A stretch of DNA of 64,000 bases from positions 6,162,207-6,226,206 of the forward strand of contig OZ037767.1 of assembly GCA_964035545.1 (NCBI GenBank), given 5' to 3'. Made by a program: the position numbers and the translations under genes. Source of the DNA: Bugula neritina. Its lineage: Eukaryota > Bryozoa > Gymnolaemata > Cheilostomatida > Bugulidae. Under the pieces are notes generated by a model. The model saw only the letters and a program-made list of their open reading frames with translations, was not told the DNA's origin and searched no databases. Each line of letters opens with the position of its first letter. Within the stretch, counting starts at the first letter, position 1. Below are positions 25,204-36,300 of the stretch, piece by piece.

Positions 25204-25978
25204 GGCTTCCATGTACCGATATCAGATCGATCTCAGGGAGATCGATCCATGGAAAGACGCCAAAGATCGATCTCAGTCGTTCTGAGCTGGTCGGTCTGTA
25301 GAGCTCGAACTCAGATCGATCTCAAGGCAATAAGACCATGGAAAGACGAAAGATCGATCCGAGAAGTAGAAAAATGACTGCTCGCTAAAATGTTGTCTGC
25401 TAATGAAAATGATAACTTATTGTTAATTACTAAGCAAAGTACTTAATAATTAAGATAGCCATTTTTTCAAGTGACAAAACTTTGAATTTTAGTAAAATGA
25501 TTAAGAAAACTTAATTATGTAAAATTATAGACGGTGGACGATACAAAAAGTGAGAGCATTTAAATTGAATTTGAACGACTAGTATAACGCACTGCCATTA
25601 GTTATTTGCTGCGCAATCTTAAGCCTAATAATCCCGTAATTTTATAAATAAGCTGCACAACAGCTATAAATTTTATATAAGCTGTCAAGCTAAAATATTA
25701 AAATCAATTATCTTAAATTGGCCAAATTACTTCATATTAAAAGCTTTACTGTGTAGAGTTTATAGCTGACGTTAAATTTTAGACTATGAAAATTTTGTTT
25801 TTCAACAGCAGTAGCTTTTACCACTTAGGTGGGTGAAAAAAATATACTAATAGTCTTCACCTAAGAGGAGGCAACTCCGAGAGATCGATCTGACACTCTC
25901 ATGGAAAAATGATCGATCTGAGCACATTGCTCAGATCGATCTCGCTGAGATCGATCTGAGATCGGTACATGGAAAGCC
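25204..25978. mobile_element. Inverted-repeat element rich in AGATCGATCT (MITE-like)
   Basis: The left end GGCTTCCATGTACCGATATC then AGATCGATCTCAG is mirrored by a right end whose reverse complement reads GGCTTTCCATGTACCGATCTC then AGATCGATCTCAG. About 45 bp of terminal inverted repeat therefore flank a 775-bp body. Both ends carry several subterminal AGATCGATC(T/C) palindromes and repeated CATGGAAAGACG blocks, a layout typical of transposase-binding subterminal repeats. There is no ORF, and no target duplication was identified. Confidence 0.7.
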
Positions 25979-26010
25979 CGTGAATGTAAGTTGAGCGACA
26001 ATCAAGATTA

Positions 26011-26160
26011 GGTTTATAAGCAGCTCCGAGTTGGGGGTGAATGAGTGCAGCAGTTTGCAATTCTCTAGTTTGGAGTTGGGGTTTATTGTAAACCCCAACT
26101 CCAAACTCAAGAACCGCAAATTACTGCACTCAGTCACCCCGCAGAGTTGCTTATAGAACC
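26011..26160. repeat. 150-bp hairpin inverted repeat, copy A
   Basis: Arms of about 70 nt are complementary around TTTGGAGTTGGGGTTTATTG and TAAACCCCAACTCCAAA. The internal words AGTGCAG and CTGCACTCAGT also occur in the hairpin at 47664-47747, so the two belong to one family. Confidence 0.8.
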
Positions 26161-26929
26161 CAATAAACTTAGGTCGGTCCCAGTTCAATGATTCGACGAC
26201 CGGAAAATTGAAGGGCATATAATACATCACTCACATCACTCTGTGACCTACTCCTCTTGGCTCTAGTTCAAAGAAGCAAAGACCAGAGATAACAATAACA
26301 GTTACCTCGCTGCTCTAGTCCTATAGCTGCAAATTTTATTAATATACTTGTAATATAATCAACAATAAATAAATTTAATTTTAATAGCGTAGCGTTTTAC
26401 TTACACTATGACTAGTATTAGTATTAGTATTACTAAATCTAATACTAATAGTAATACTTAAAGTTTCAGTTTGAGTTACACAAAGTCTTACAGTTGAGTT
26501 ACTGTTTGTGTTAGTCTTACTCTTTCTGATTATTCAAGAATATCAACTTCAATTAATGAATTATCAACTCAATATCAATAAATAATATTAATAGTAATAT
26601 CGATATAAAATGTTATACTTATACTCTTAGTCTTATACTTATAGTTATAGTAATACTAATAGTATCTTCTAGCCTCTAGGTGTTTTCAATTTTTCAGCTT
26701 ATGGATACTAAAGGAACAGGGCATGTCAATTTTGGCCAGTCTAACTTTAATTTTGATCTTTTGAATATGTTTTCTTTTTAAGAGTTCGCAGCAGCCACAG
26801 CAGTTATTATAATGTTAGTTTAAATAGAATTAAGTTTATTGAATCTTTTACTTCTGCAAGTAAAGTGAGTTATAGCCATCTAATACTGATCTCCGGACTG
26901 GATAATTGCTAAGAGACAAACCGCAGCAA

Positions 26930-29336
26930 ATGTTTATCTACCTCAAGAACCTTTCCCTATCCACACCCAATCTTTCTCATATTTCAAATGTTTGCTTATT
27001 AAAAAGACAGCTGAATGGAATAATGCAAAGATCACTGCATAGTAAGGTAAAATTTATAATGCAGTTTTTATCATATCCCTTTTGTTTGAAACATGGAATT
27101 ATTATGTATTACTAGTTTTATAAGTTGCGTGTCAACTGATATTTGTATGCTTGGACGCCTGGATCCTGCTTATTAAGTACGTATCTGTAGACTCGTGCAC
27201 TGCCCTATTTCCCCACCACCAACTTACGTTGTAAAGATACCGAGAAGGACAAAGTCCCACTGATAGTTCTGCTCCCTTGGTTGAATGCACAACCCAAACA
27301 TGTCAACAAATACATAGAACTTTATCACAAACGAGGTCAGCAACAAAGCAGAACATTAGATTTAACACACTCAAAATAATATATCAATCTTTTTTATATA
27401 AGTTATATTTTTTATTACTTTTTATTCCTACACTGTATTTCCATTCTATTATTTTGACGATTTAGTTATACTGTCACATAAGCAAAATTTATAACTAATT
27501 ATTCAGATAAGTTATCCATGGTTTATTGTAATAATTGTACAGGAAATGGTGATTTGATGCATCTTGTATTACTTGAACAGGATATGATGTAATGACGTGC
27601 TCAGTCAAGGTCAGCAACTTCCTGTGGCCTGAAAGTTGCTACTCGACTACTAAAGTGCTGACTAAGGAGTTGTCTTCTGCTGAATTTTGTCACAGACCCT
27701 TGATATTCCACAGGTAGTGAAAATAATTTAAATCGATAAGTTATTAGTAATAAGTCACTAGCAAAAACCCTATTTAGTTCTGTTAAAATTAGTGCATTCC
27801 AATGCTAGTCTGTTATTCTTGAGTGCCTATGCATTACCAGTAAAAACAACAAGTTAGTTGTGTGCATTAGAAGGTTTTTTAATCTAGGCATTTCTGTGTG
27901 TAATTTATACTTTTGTTATTTTTTTGTCATTTTTGTCTTTCCATATGATATTTCTTTATCGATTTTGAATTTTAAGGCTTTTTGTTAAGAACAGCTTTGC
28001 ACCATGTTTTGTTTTTGCGTCAAAACTACTTTTAATTCTTGATGAATGTTATTTCTGCTGTAAAGTTGACGTTTTATTAACTGATGAGGTTAACTCACTA
28101 TGAAAATACTGGAAAAGTTGCCATGTAAATAGGTGTTTATTGACAAAAAATGTATTTACCGGTGCTACCATAGCAACAATCCTTTGCCACTTAATTTTGC
28201 ATTCAAAAGTTTTGATTTGTTAAATTTGTTCATTGAATTTTACTAAGTTTTATAAAGACTTGAAAGTTTTTTAGAACTGTAAAAGAATTACTGATTGTGT
28301 GGCATTTATGCTATTGACAAAAGTTATGTTTGGCTTCATTGGATTTTCTATTGCCCTTGTTTTAGTGTAGTAAGTAACATGGAATGAAATACTGGCATAT
28401 TTAAAGGGAAACCAGGCTATATGTTTACTCAGTGTAGTAATGGATGTAGTAGAGTTCCTATATATATTGTAGCTTCAGTGTGGGCACCTACATGCTGTCC
28501 GTACTGTTCTCACAGATGATAGAAGATCCTAATTCATACTCTGAGGTTTCACGGCGAATCCTAGGCTTTATAAATGACAGCATAACTGTTGGTATGATTT
28601 TATTGTCACAGTTTGTTTCTGGAAGGTTCTATTGTCACCCAATCTGCTGATGAAATAATAAAAATTCTCACGCAAGTTTACAGTCGCTATCCCTTTTAGA
28701 GAACCATGTTGTAAAGAGGTTTGTTTTTGTTAAATTGGGCTAAGGGCTTATTCAGATAAGGCACAGGAGCAATTATGACTAGATGCTTTTCCTACCAACA
28801 CCAAGTCACCAAGAGCCTTGTTCGGGGTTTGAACCCATGACTTCGTGCTTACTAGGCAAATGCTCTAACCCCTAGACCGCAGTTGCTCTCTTATATTGCG
28901 ACTAAAATACTGAGTGTATTATTCTTATGTAGGTGGAACTAAGAGAATGACCACTGGAATAGCTCATGGATTCTCCCAATCTAAGGTGGCCCGGTTTATG
29001 GTATCTGGTACAATAGATTTATACCTGGCTATGACTCATAGGTGGACTGTCAGGTTGTATGACATGTTTATAAACGCTTTCTACAACAACCCAGTTCCGA
29101 AGGCTCCGTTACTATATTTTTATTCTCATAATGACCCGATGAGCGATCCTGAGAGTGTTGCCGATGTGATCAACTATCAGAAACTCAATGGCTATGATGT
29201 AGTGTTTAAAGATTGGCAATTGTCTGCCCATGCTCAACACTATGCTCGTCACCCTAAAGATTATGTTGATGTTTTGGACCGGTTTTTAAAAAGAATTGAT
29301 ACTAACAACCCTCTGTTATTTTTGTCTAAATTATAA
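26930..29336 (+). CDS. TMEM53-like protein (DUF829, alpha/beta-hydrolase fold)
   Basis: TMEM53 (NET4) proteins are DUF829 alpha/beta-hydrolase-fold proteins of the nuclear envelope/ER; their substrate is not established. Exons: 26930-27046, 27191-27335, 27581-27713, 28473-28591, 28933-29336. They total 918 nt in frame, 305 aa, against about 277 in human. Residues 1-39 are a basic, hydrophobic leader from exon 1. Next come VPLIVLLPWLNA (beta strand), YIELYHKRGYDVMTC, RPLIFHSFSVGTYML (candidate nucleophile Ser around residue 132-134), GFINDS, PLLYFYSHNDPMSD (acid, Asp near 239) and LSAHAQHYARHP (His near 271). That order matches the family. ATG 26930 was chosen because it gives phase 0 into exon 2. 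The exon-1 assignment is the weakest part. Confidence 0.87.
28737..28891 (-). repeat. tRNA-derived SINE copy 3
   Basis: Reverse copy with GGGTTTGAACCCATGAC at the B-box position and GCTCTAACCCCTAGACCGC at the head, in the intron before the last exon of the TMEM53-like gene. Confidence 0.78.
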
Positions 29337-30304
29337 TTTTCCATTGTTTTTAATCTGTAGTAGTTGACCTTGAATTTTCCACTCTGCCGTTAGTCATCTC
29401 TACATTCTTTGAGCTTGATATTACATATCATGACATGACCTGCTTTTTCGTAGAACCTTCTCTTTGCGTTTTGCTGTCGTCCTGTTTTGCGGTCATTTAC
29501 ACTAACCATCTAACTATCTGATATTCCTCGGCTCCATTTGCTTTGCAACTGCACTGTTACTCCATAGCTTGCAATATACTATTTGGCAGGTATTTTATAT
29601 GGTGATAGCTATAGATGGCTTAAATAGCATTTGATTTGAAAATCTACAGGTTTTATTTCAATATGATGATGTCATAATTGTAAGACTGACTTTTAAGACT
29701 TGAAACAAAACTTTAATGTTAGTCTCTAAGAATTTTAACTTAAACTGCAGGCATTATTTAATTGGTAATTGAATAAATAATTGGTAATTGATATAATTGG
29801 TAATTGAATAAATTGGTAATTTATATAATTGGTAATTGAATAAATTATTGGTAATTGATATAATTGGTAATTGAATAAATTATTGGTAATTGATATAATT
29901 GTATCTGGTTCTTCAAAACAGTGATTATATTTATGAAACAGTTTTTGTTCAACTGGACTATTTACCATTGACAAAAAAAGTTGATTTTCCTATCAAACTC
30001 TTTCATTAAAAATGTCTGTTAAGATGAGCAACACATCTGTGGCCTTTTTTTGCAACAGTTGGTCTCCTTTAAATACTTCATATAATTATGTTTTTCCAAT
30101 GACCATCTTTATGCTTGTGAAGAAGTGATCTAGTTAAAAAAATGAACTTTATAGGTTGGCTGTATGCCACATGGTGTTTCAATTTTACAAAAATCAATCA
30201 ATAATGTTGAATATCACCAATGCTATCTTAAATTAAAAATTTTCCCAACAAAGTTCTGTGGCCTGGATAATCTCTCACTACCATCGCATCGGCTTCCGTT
30301 AACC
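29337..30304. other. Spacer between TMEM53-like gene and the large receptor gene
   Basis: About 1 kb that must hold the 3' UTR of the TMEM53-like gene and the promoter of the next gene. Apart from a tandem repeat at 29757-29900, I see no feature. Confidence 0.5.
29757..29900. repeat. Tandem repeat (ATTGGTAATTGATATA)n
   Basis: Nine or so variant units of TTGGTAATTGAATAAA and TTGGTAATTGATATAA. The antisense Asn/Tyr/Ile-rich ORF here is an artefact of the repeat. Confidence 0.9.
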
Positions 30305-30372
30305 ATGCGCATTTATTTGCTCACATTTCATTGTTCACATGCATTTCAGTTGTTAGCTTTAAGCGCTATTGG
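30305..30372 (+). CDS. Exon 1: signal peptide of the giant receptor
   Basis: ATG 30305 begins MRIYLLTF, and a hydrophobic core (FQLLALSAIG) follows before a GG/GTAATT donor. Phase 2 joins exactly to exon 2 at 31488, giving LALSAIGISEVSK. The hydrophobic leader at the start of an otherwise Cys-rich, N-glycosylation-rich protein supports an extracellular product. Confidence 0.75.
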
Positions 30373-33300
30373 GTAATTCCATTTTCTCTTCTTTATTATT
30401 CAATTTCTCTTCACTTTATTATAAAGAGCATTTATTTTGACTACAAACTAATTAGTTGAGCATATTTTATATGTATGTAAGTGAGTTATAAATACAATAG
30501 TTTTTACTATATTTCGTGATAGTTGAAAAATGGTGGTCAACTTTCATCTTTGAGAATAAATTTTTCATGGGCGGTACATATTGTAATGAAACTTTATTGT
30601 ATATTTTTCATGCCTATTTGTTATCTGTAGAGCAGTACTACAAAGACTTACCTATAGATTTCATGCAAATATTTATTTACAATTCAATCATTGAATTATG
30701 CTTTTTATAGCAACGCTAACCAAATATCATATTGGTAGATTTATGCAGTGTCCACAGAAGTTAAAAAATCAGTACTGGTTAGCAGGAAGCCAAGCTGCAT
30801 ATATTGTAAACCATATTATTGACCTCCTTTAAATAAAATCAATTTTCAACATTCTTTGTGAAGTAGTCATTTTATATTTTAATTGGTGAAGCAAATGCAC
30901 ACCTGGATGTATTGTAGGAAAAACATGCTATCTGCACAATATTTCTTTTACTTTGCTAATTTGTGCATAATTTCTATGTTGAAAGGTTAGTTTTTTATGT
31001 ACTACAGCCTAATTTTAATTATTTTGTTTTTTTTTGAAAAATACTTTCTGACATGTAAGTTAACAATGAATATGTTACATATTATAAGCTTGACTTTAAA
31101 ATGATAGCTATGTAGCATAAGTATCTTAGTTTAGTACAGGGCTGTCCTACAGTCAGCCCCAGGGCTGGATGTGGCCCCCAGACTGCATTTATGTGGCCCT
31201 CAAAGGCATGAAAATTAACTTATTTTTTACATTTTATATGAATTAGAGTGAAAAACACCTTTTAAATGTCTTATTTATACACATGCTACAAAATATGCAG
31301 TCGGCATTAACTATTGGGACTTTATTGTGTAACGAATAATAAGAATTTGTAATAGAATATTTTAAAAAATACTGAGGTTGTGGCCCTCAGCACAAGCTAA
31401 AGTTTACGATGTGGCCCTCGCCAGGAAATATACCCTTACTCTGCAAAGCTTGGATACTCCTGGTTTAGTAGTTTATCCCAACTCTAGTATTTCGGAAGTA
31501 TCTAAGCCTTTGTGTTCAGGTGACCAGGTACGAATACAATCAGCTGGAGATATCGTCTCGTTGAATGTTACGCCTCAATATGGAGACTTTTGGAGCTCGG
31601 CTTGGAAGTTGTGCATGACTCTTGGTAGAGATGACAGACTCGCAGTGAATACTAGCTCCCAGGATAGCGTCAAGTACAGCCATGCCACTGAAGAAGATGC
31701 GTTGGTGCTCATGGTAAGGGAACTGTTTGCATTTTCAGTCGGGCAATTTACTCCCACATTATATGTTACAGTGTTGTTCACTTACTACGTATTCGGGTAG
31801 GCCGTATTTGGATAGATCGTCTAGAACAGGGCTGTCCAACAGGCGGCCCGGGGGCCGGATCCGGCCCTCCAGCTATATTTGTGTGGCCCCCCAAGGTATA
31901 GCAAGTTACAAATTTTTGTTCATCAAATTTGCTAACTAGCCTGAAACAGCAGCACATAGGATAGTTGAAAGCATCCCACTAAGAATTTCTATTAAAATGT
32001 AGTTTAAGTTCTTCTACAATATTGTTCTGTGGGTGCCATGCGTGTTGCCTACTTGTCATTGTTTAGCCTGAGATCAAACTACAACTAATAACAGCAAGCT
32101 AGTCATTATAGTCTGTTAGCTAGCAAGCCTGTGACTTATAGTAATGTAGAAGCCTATATTATAGGCTCATCTCTACGTGTTCACTGAAGTGTGAAGTGAT
32201 GCACAGTGCTTACTACTTAAAAAGAAATATACCATTTCCCGTGTATAAATCCACAGTTTATATAAAATCTAAAAGTCATTGCTTTTTTTATTCAGATATC
32301 ATGTTTTCCTGCTAAGATATTTTACTGGTACTACAAAAATCAACTTTTGAGGCAAAATTAGCCAAAAATGTGCAGTTTTTTTCTATAACTTTGCAAAAGA
32401 ATGAAAAAATTCCAAAAAAGCTGCACTGAGAAAAAATAAGATTCACACCATAGTTTTTAAATTTTGATTCTAGTAGCCTTCAATTAAATAAGATTGTTTT
32501 TACTGGTACTGAATTTTTACACAGTTACAATGCAAACCTCAGCAAAGGCAGTTGCAGCTAAAAAGTTGCCCATAGCTATCCTGTGCAGACAGATATTTCA
32601 AAGACATTTAATCAGGACAGGCCATATAGAAACAAGACTTTTTTGAAAGTATAACTGAGATCTCACTTTTATTGACTGTATTGTGAAAGATAAGTAGTTG
32701 AAGAATATCTGGCACACTTCACTTATGCAGTACTAAAATATTCTTATATATGTTAGTTTTCATTTACATACTGTTTTAAGGTTAGATGCCTAAACAATTT
32801 TGTTTTATAATGAATTTTGTGCGAGTATGTACTGAAATAATTTGGGATTTGTGATGGCCTTGACCTTTGACTGCTTGTTAGATGCTGCGCTGCGCTGCAC
32901 TGGCTTGAAGGTTTGAACTTTGAACTTTCAATTTTCAGTCAAATGAAATACACAAAATAAATACTACACTTCACTCACTAGTCAGCACTTAGTCCAGCAA
33001 CTAAGGGTTATATGTTCTGATACGAAACCAGATATTAACAGAATTGTTCAAGGCAAACAGTACACACTGTGTACTCACAAGTGTTTCACTGATGGTTGTA
33101 AAATATAACTATACTGATATGAGTACAGACTCTTAGCACTGGCACATCTTGTTTAAATTTGCATGTACAATCATGAATATATACCTTGTATGAATATATA
33201 TGTATAATTTTTTATGCACAAACATAAATGCATATATAATTATTGATTATTAAAGTAATAAAAATGAAATGTTTCTTGTTTACCTATTTTAATTAAATGC

Positions 33301-36300
33301 ATATATACACACATACACACATAAATAATATATATCTATTCAAATATGTTATGATTTTAATAAACATGCAAAGCCTAGCCCTCGCTTATAATTACAATAC
33401 ATATGGCCTGCAGATGTTTAATGAATCTTGAAAATTTATTTTAAAAACAAAAAAAATGTTGTGGCCCCCAGCTCAAGCTAAAACTTGCAGACTGGCCCTT
33501 GGTCTGAAAAGGTTGGACACCCCTGGTCTAGAAGATTATTACATGTTTCATGCAAGTTTCTTTTATCAAATTTAATGAACTGTATTCGTGGTTATTTATG
33601 CTGCCAAATTTTCGAATATTTGTGACATGTTCTCAGTGTCAAAAGTTGGTATTTTCGTACTTATGTACTCATCTGCTTGCATACTTATTTACTTCTATAT
33701 TTACTTGACTACTTCTGTAAAATATTTCCCCCCACTGGGAATCGAACCTTAAACCTTCAGCTTGCAAACTACAGTGCTTACTATTATGGTTATACCATGG
33801 GTGCTACTTGGCAATATCAACTCTGCAATTTACATACTTATGTACTTACCTTTAAGGTTCCATGGCTTCTTACATGCTTATGCACTTGTACTTGTAAAAT
33901 TTAAGCGTTTTATTGGGTCAAATTAGCTATGCTATACTCTGATGACTTGAATGCCATTTCAGGGCGACCAAGGTTCAGGTGATAATGCTAGCCAGTTGTT
34001 AGAGAAAGTTGGATTTCATTTAAACAAAGCAGAAAATGGAGCCACTACAATTCAGATAGTCCAGACAAAACTCAATATATCTAATGGTGACTTAGGTACA
34101 AACCCGAATCTTTATAATAATTTTCTTAATTTATGTTTTTTTACTGATTCAGAATATCCTTCAATGTCCGGGCTCAAACTACTGTCATCCCACCATAAGC
34201 AACTGCCTTTCTATTGTGTATTTTGAGATGTCTATAATTTTATGAACATCAATTAAATTTTACTGGTGTAATAGATATTTTCTGACTCATTTCTACTTAT
34301 TTTTATAAGTTTTATTTTATTTCAGAATTTAATTTTTTTTCTTGCAAAACTTGGTACCAAAAACAGTTAAACTGGTACGAAGTTTATTGACTGAATTATT
34401 ATTATATATCTTATATTTCATTTATTCATTATCAACACATTGTTCTCTTAATACTTTAGATATATGGATAAGCAGTGATTTGCTATCTGTTGATAATATT
34501 GATTTCACATCCTGTATTGAACATCAAGAGCATGAGCTGCAGAATACATGGAAAGCTACAGTTGAAAGTAATGATGGGCATTTAAACAACTTTGAAGTTC
34601 ATAATGCAATACCTGAATATAGTCCAAGTAAAGCGCAGGTATATCACTATTCATATTCTGAATAAATTTATGTCATGCGTGTTTATGTATGTTCAAACTG
34701 GAAACAGCATTTTCCGGTTTGATATACATATAGTTAGCAAGCTATTAAATACTGTAAGTGTGTACATAATAGATTTTACCAGCTTTGCTTGCATATAATG
34801 TAGCTGGTAGTTTATGATGCTGACGTAAGCTGCCAATCACTGACTAAGTTTATTTTCGATATTTTTGAGTTCAATTATTCTAACTTCAGATGCTATGATC
34901 CTATTTTGAAAACTTATTTCTTTAATATGGAAAGAATCAGCATTGTGCAATTTGCTTTGCAAAAATTTGACTACTGAATTAGGACTAGATTTATTGGTAA
35001 ACTAAAGTGCTTGTTTCACTTTCAGGTTTAGTTGAAGTTTGCATTTTGAACAAACATACAGCTTATTCTATATCAATCTTGCATCAAGGTAGCATGTTTT
35101 CACTAATATCCTGTTTTGAGATTAATATTCAACACTTGCTGAAGTTTATTTATTATTTCGACTCTTCCAATAAAGTAACTGCTTGCACTAGGAAGTATGT
35201 TGTTTACAGTATTTTTATTACCAATTGATTTTAAACAGTTACAAAGCTTCATGCTCACTCACTCTATTTTGAAATTTTATGCATTTATTGATTTCACTAA
35301 TTTTGTTTTCTATGTTGCTTCCTTTTTAGAAATTGAATAATTGGGTTTTACTAGATTAGAATCTACATTTAGGAGCAGTAGAGAGAACGTGAGGTAGTCT
35401 AAGTTCTCTAATTCTTTTTATTCATTTTTGGTTTGGGATGCAGGTTGAAATGTTTGCGAGAACATAACTTCTTATTATGCTACATTTCTAATCTAGATCA
35501 CAGGCTTTTTCGATTTCTCTATTACTGCACCTACTTCAGGATCCATACCTGTAAAATTGAATTGATTGATGTAGCTAGGTTTTGCATATAATAATTTTTC
35601 ACGTTTTGCTGAAAAATAGAAAAGTAAGCTATTGTTGCTATTGTCCCAACAAGTTTACCACTTGAACAATATGTTGAAATGAGCTAGTCAACAACTGGAC
35701 TTGTCAACAGTTGAACTTGTCAACAACTGGACTTGTCAACAGTTGAACTTGTCAACAACTGGACTTGTCAACAGTTGAACTTGTCAACAACTGGGCTTGT
35801 CAACAGTTGAACTTGTCAACAACTGGACTTAAACGCTGAAAATTCTGCCCCTCCAGACCAACAAATAAAGCACAAACATATTTTCTTTCTTTACATGTTG
35901 TTAAAAAACGACATGTACGATTTGCTATGCACTTTTGATTTAGCTTGTAATTTATGCACAACGTTGAATAGAAAAAAACTATCCCAAAGAGCTAAAATTA
36001 TATATTTAACATTGAATGAGATAGACTGCAGTAAAACAATGGATATCTTGCTGCTCATTCTATATATTCACCCATTTCTACAAACTATTATCAATTTTAT
36101 ATGATAGTTTTTTTAAAATTGCAGGTGTATTTGAAGCATTATAACCTACTAGCTGTTTTACTTGTAGTTGAAACGTTATTTCTCTGATGTAACCCAATAA
36201 AAATAAACTTTTCAGTAGTATTATAACTATATTTTACTTTTTCTATGTCTATGTAGATTGTAGCGGAGAAACTGGGCAATGAAACTGTTTACCTAATAAA

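Larger units (their letters stand above)
23590..26929. other. Head-to-head intergenic region UTP25 / TMEM53-like, repeat-rich
   Basis: The region contains the 5' ends of both flanking genes and must hold their promoters, but no clear core element could be picked out. It is largely filled with microsatellite-like and inverted-repeat DNA listed separately. No coding exon was found. Confidence 0.6.

Noticed and set aside
31378-31487. Upstream extension of the exon-2 ORF of the receptor
   Set aside because: This part is the end of the hAT MITE (through 31462) plus the target duplication. The coding exon starts after CTCTAG at 31488.
35686-35828. CRISPR-like regular repeat
   Set aside because: The units are contiguous with no unique spacers, and the DNA is eukaryotic.
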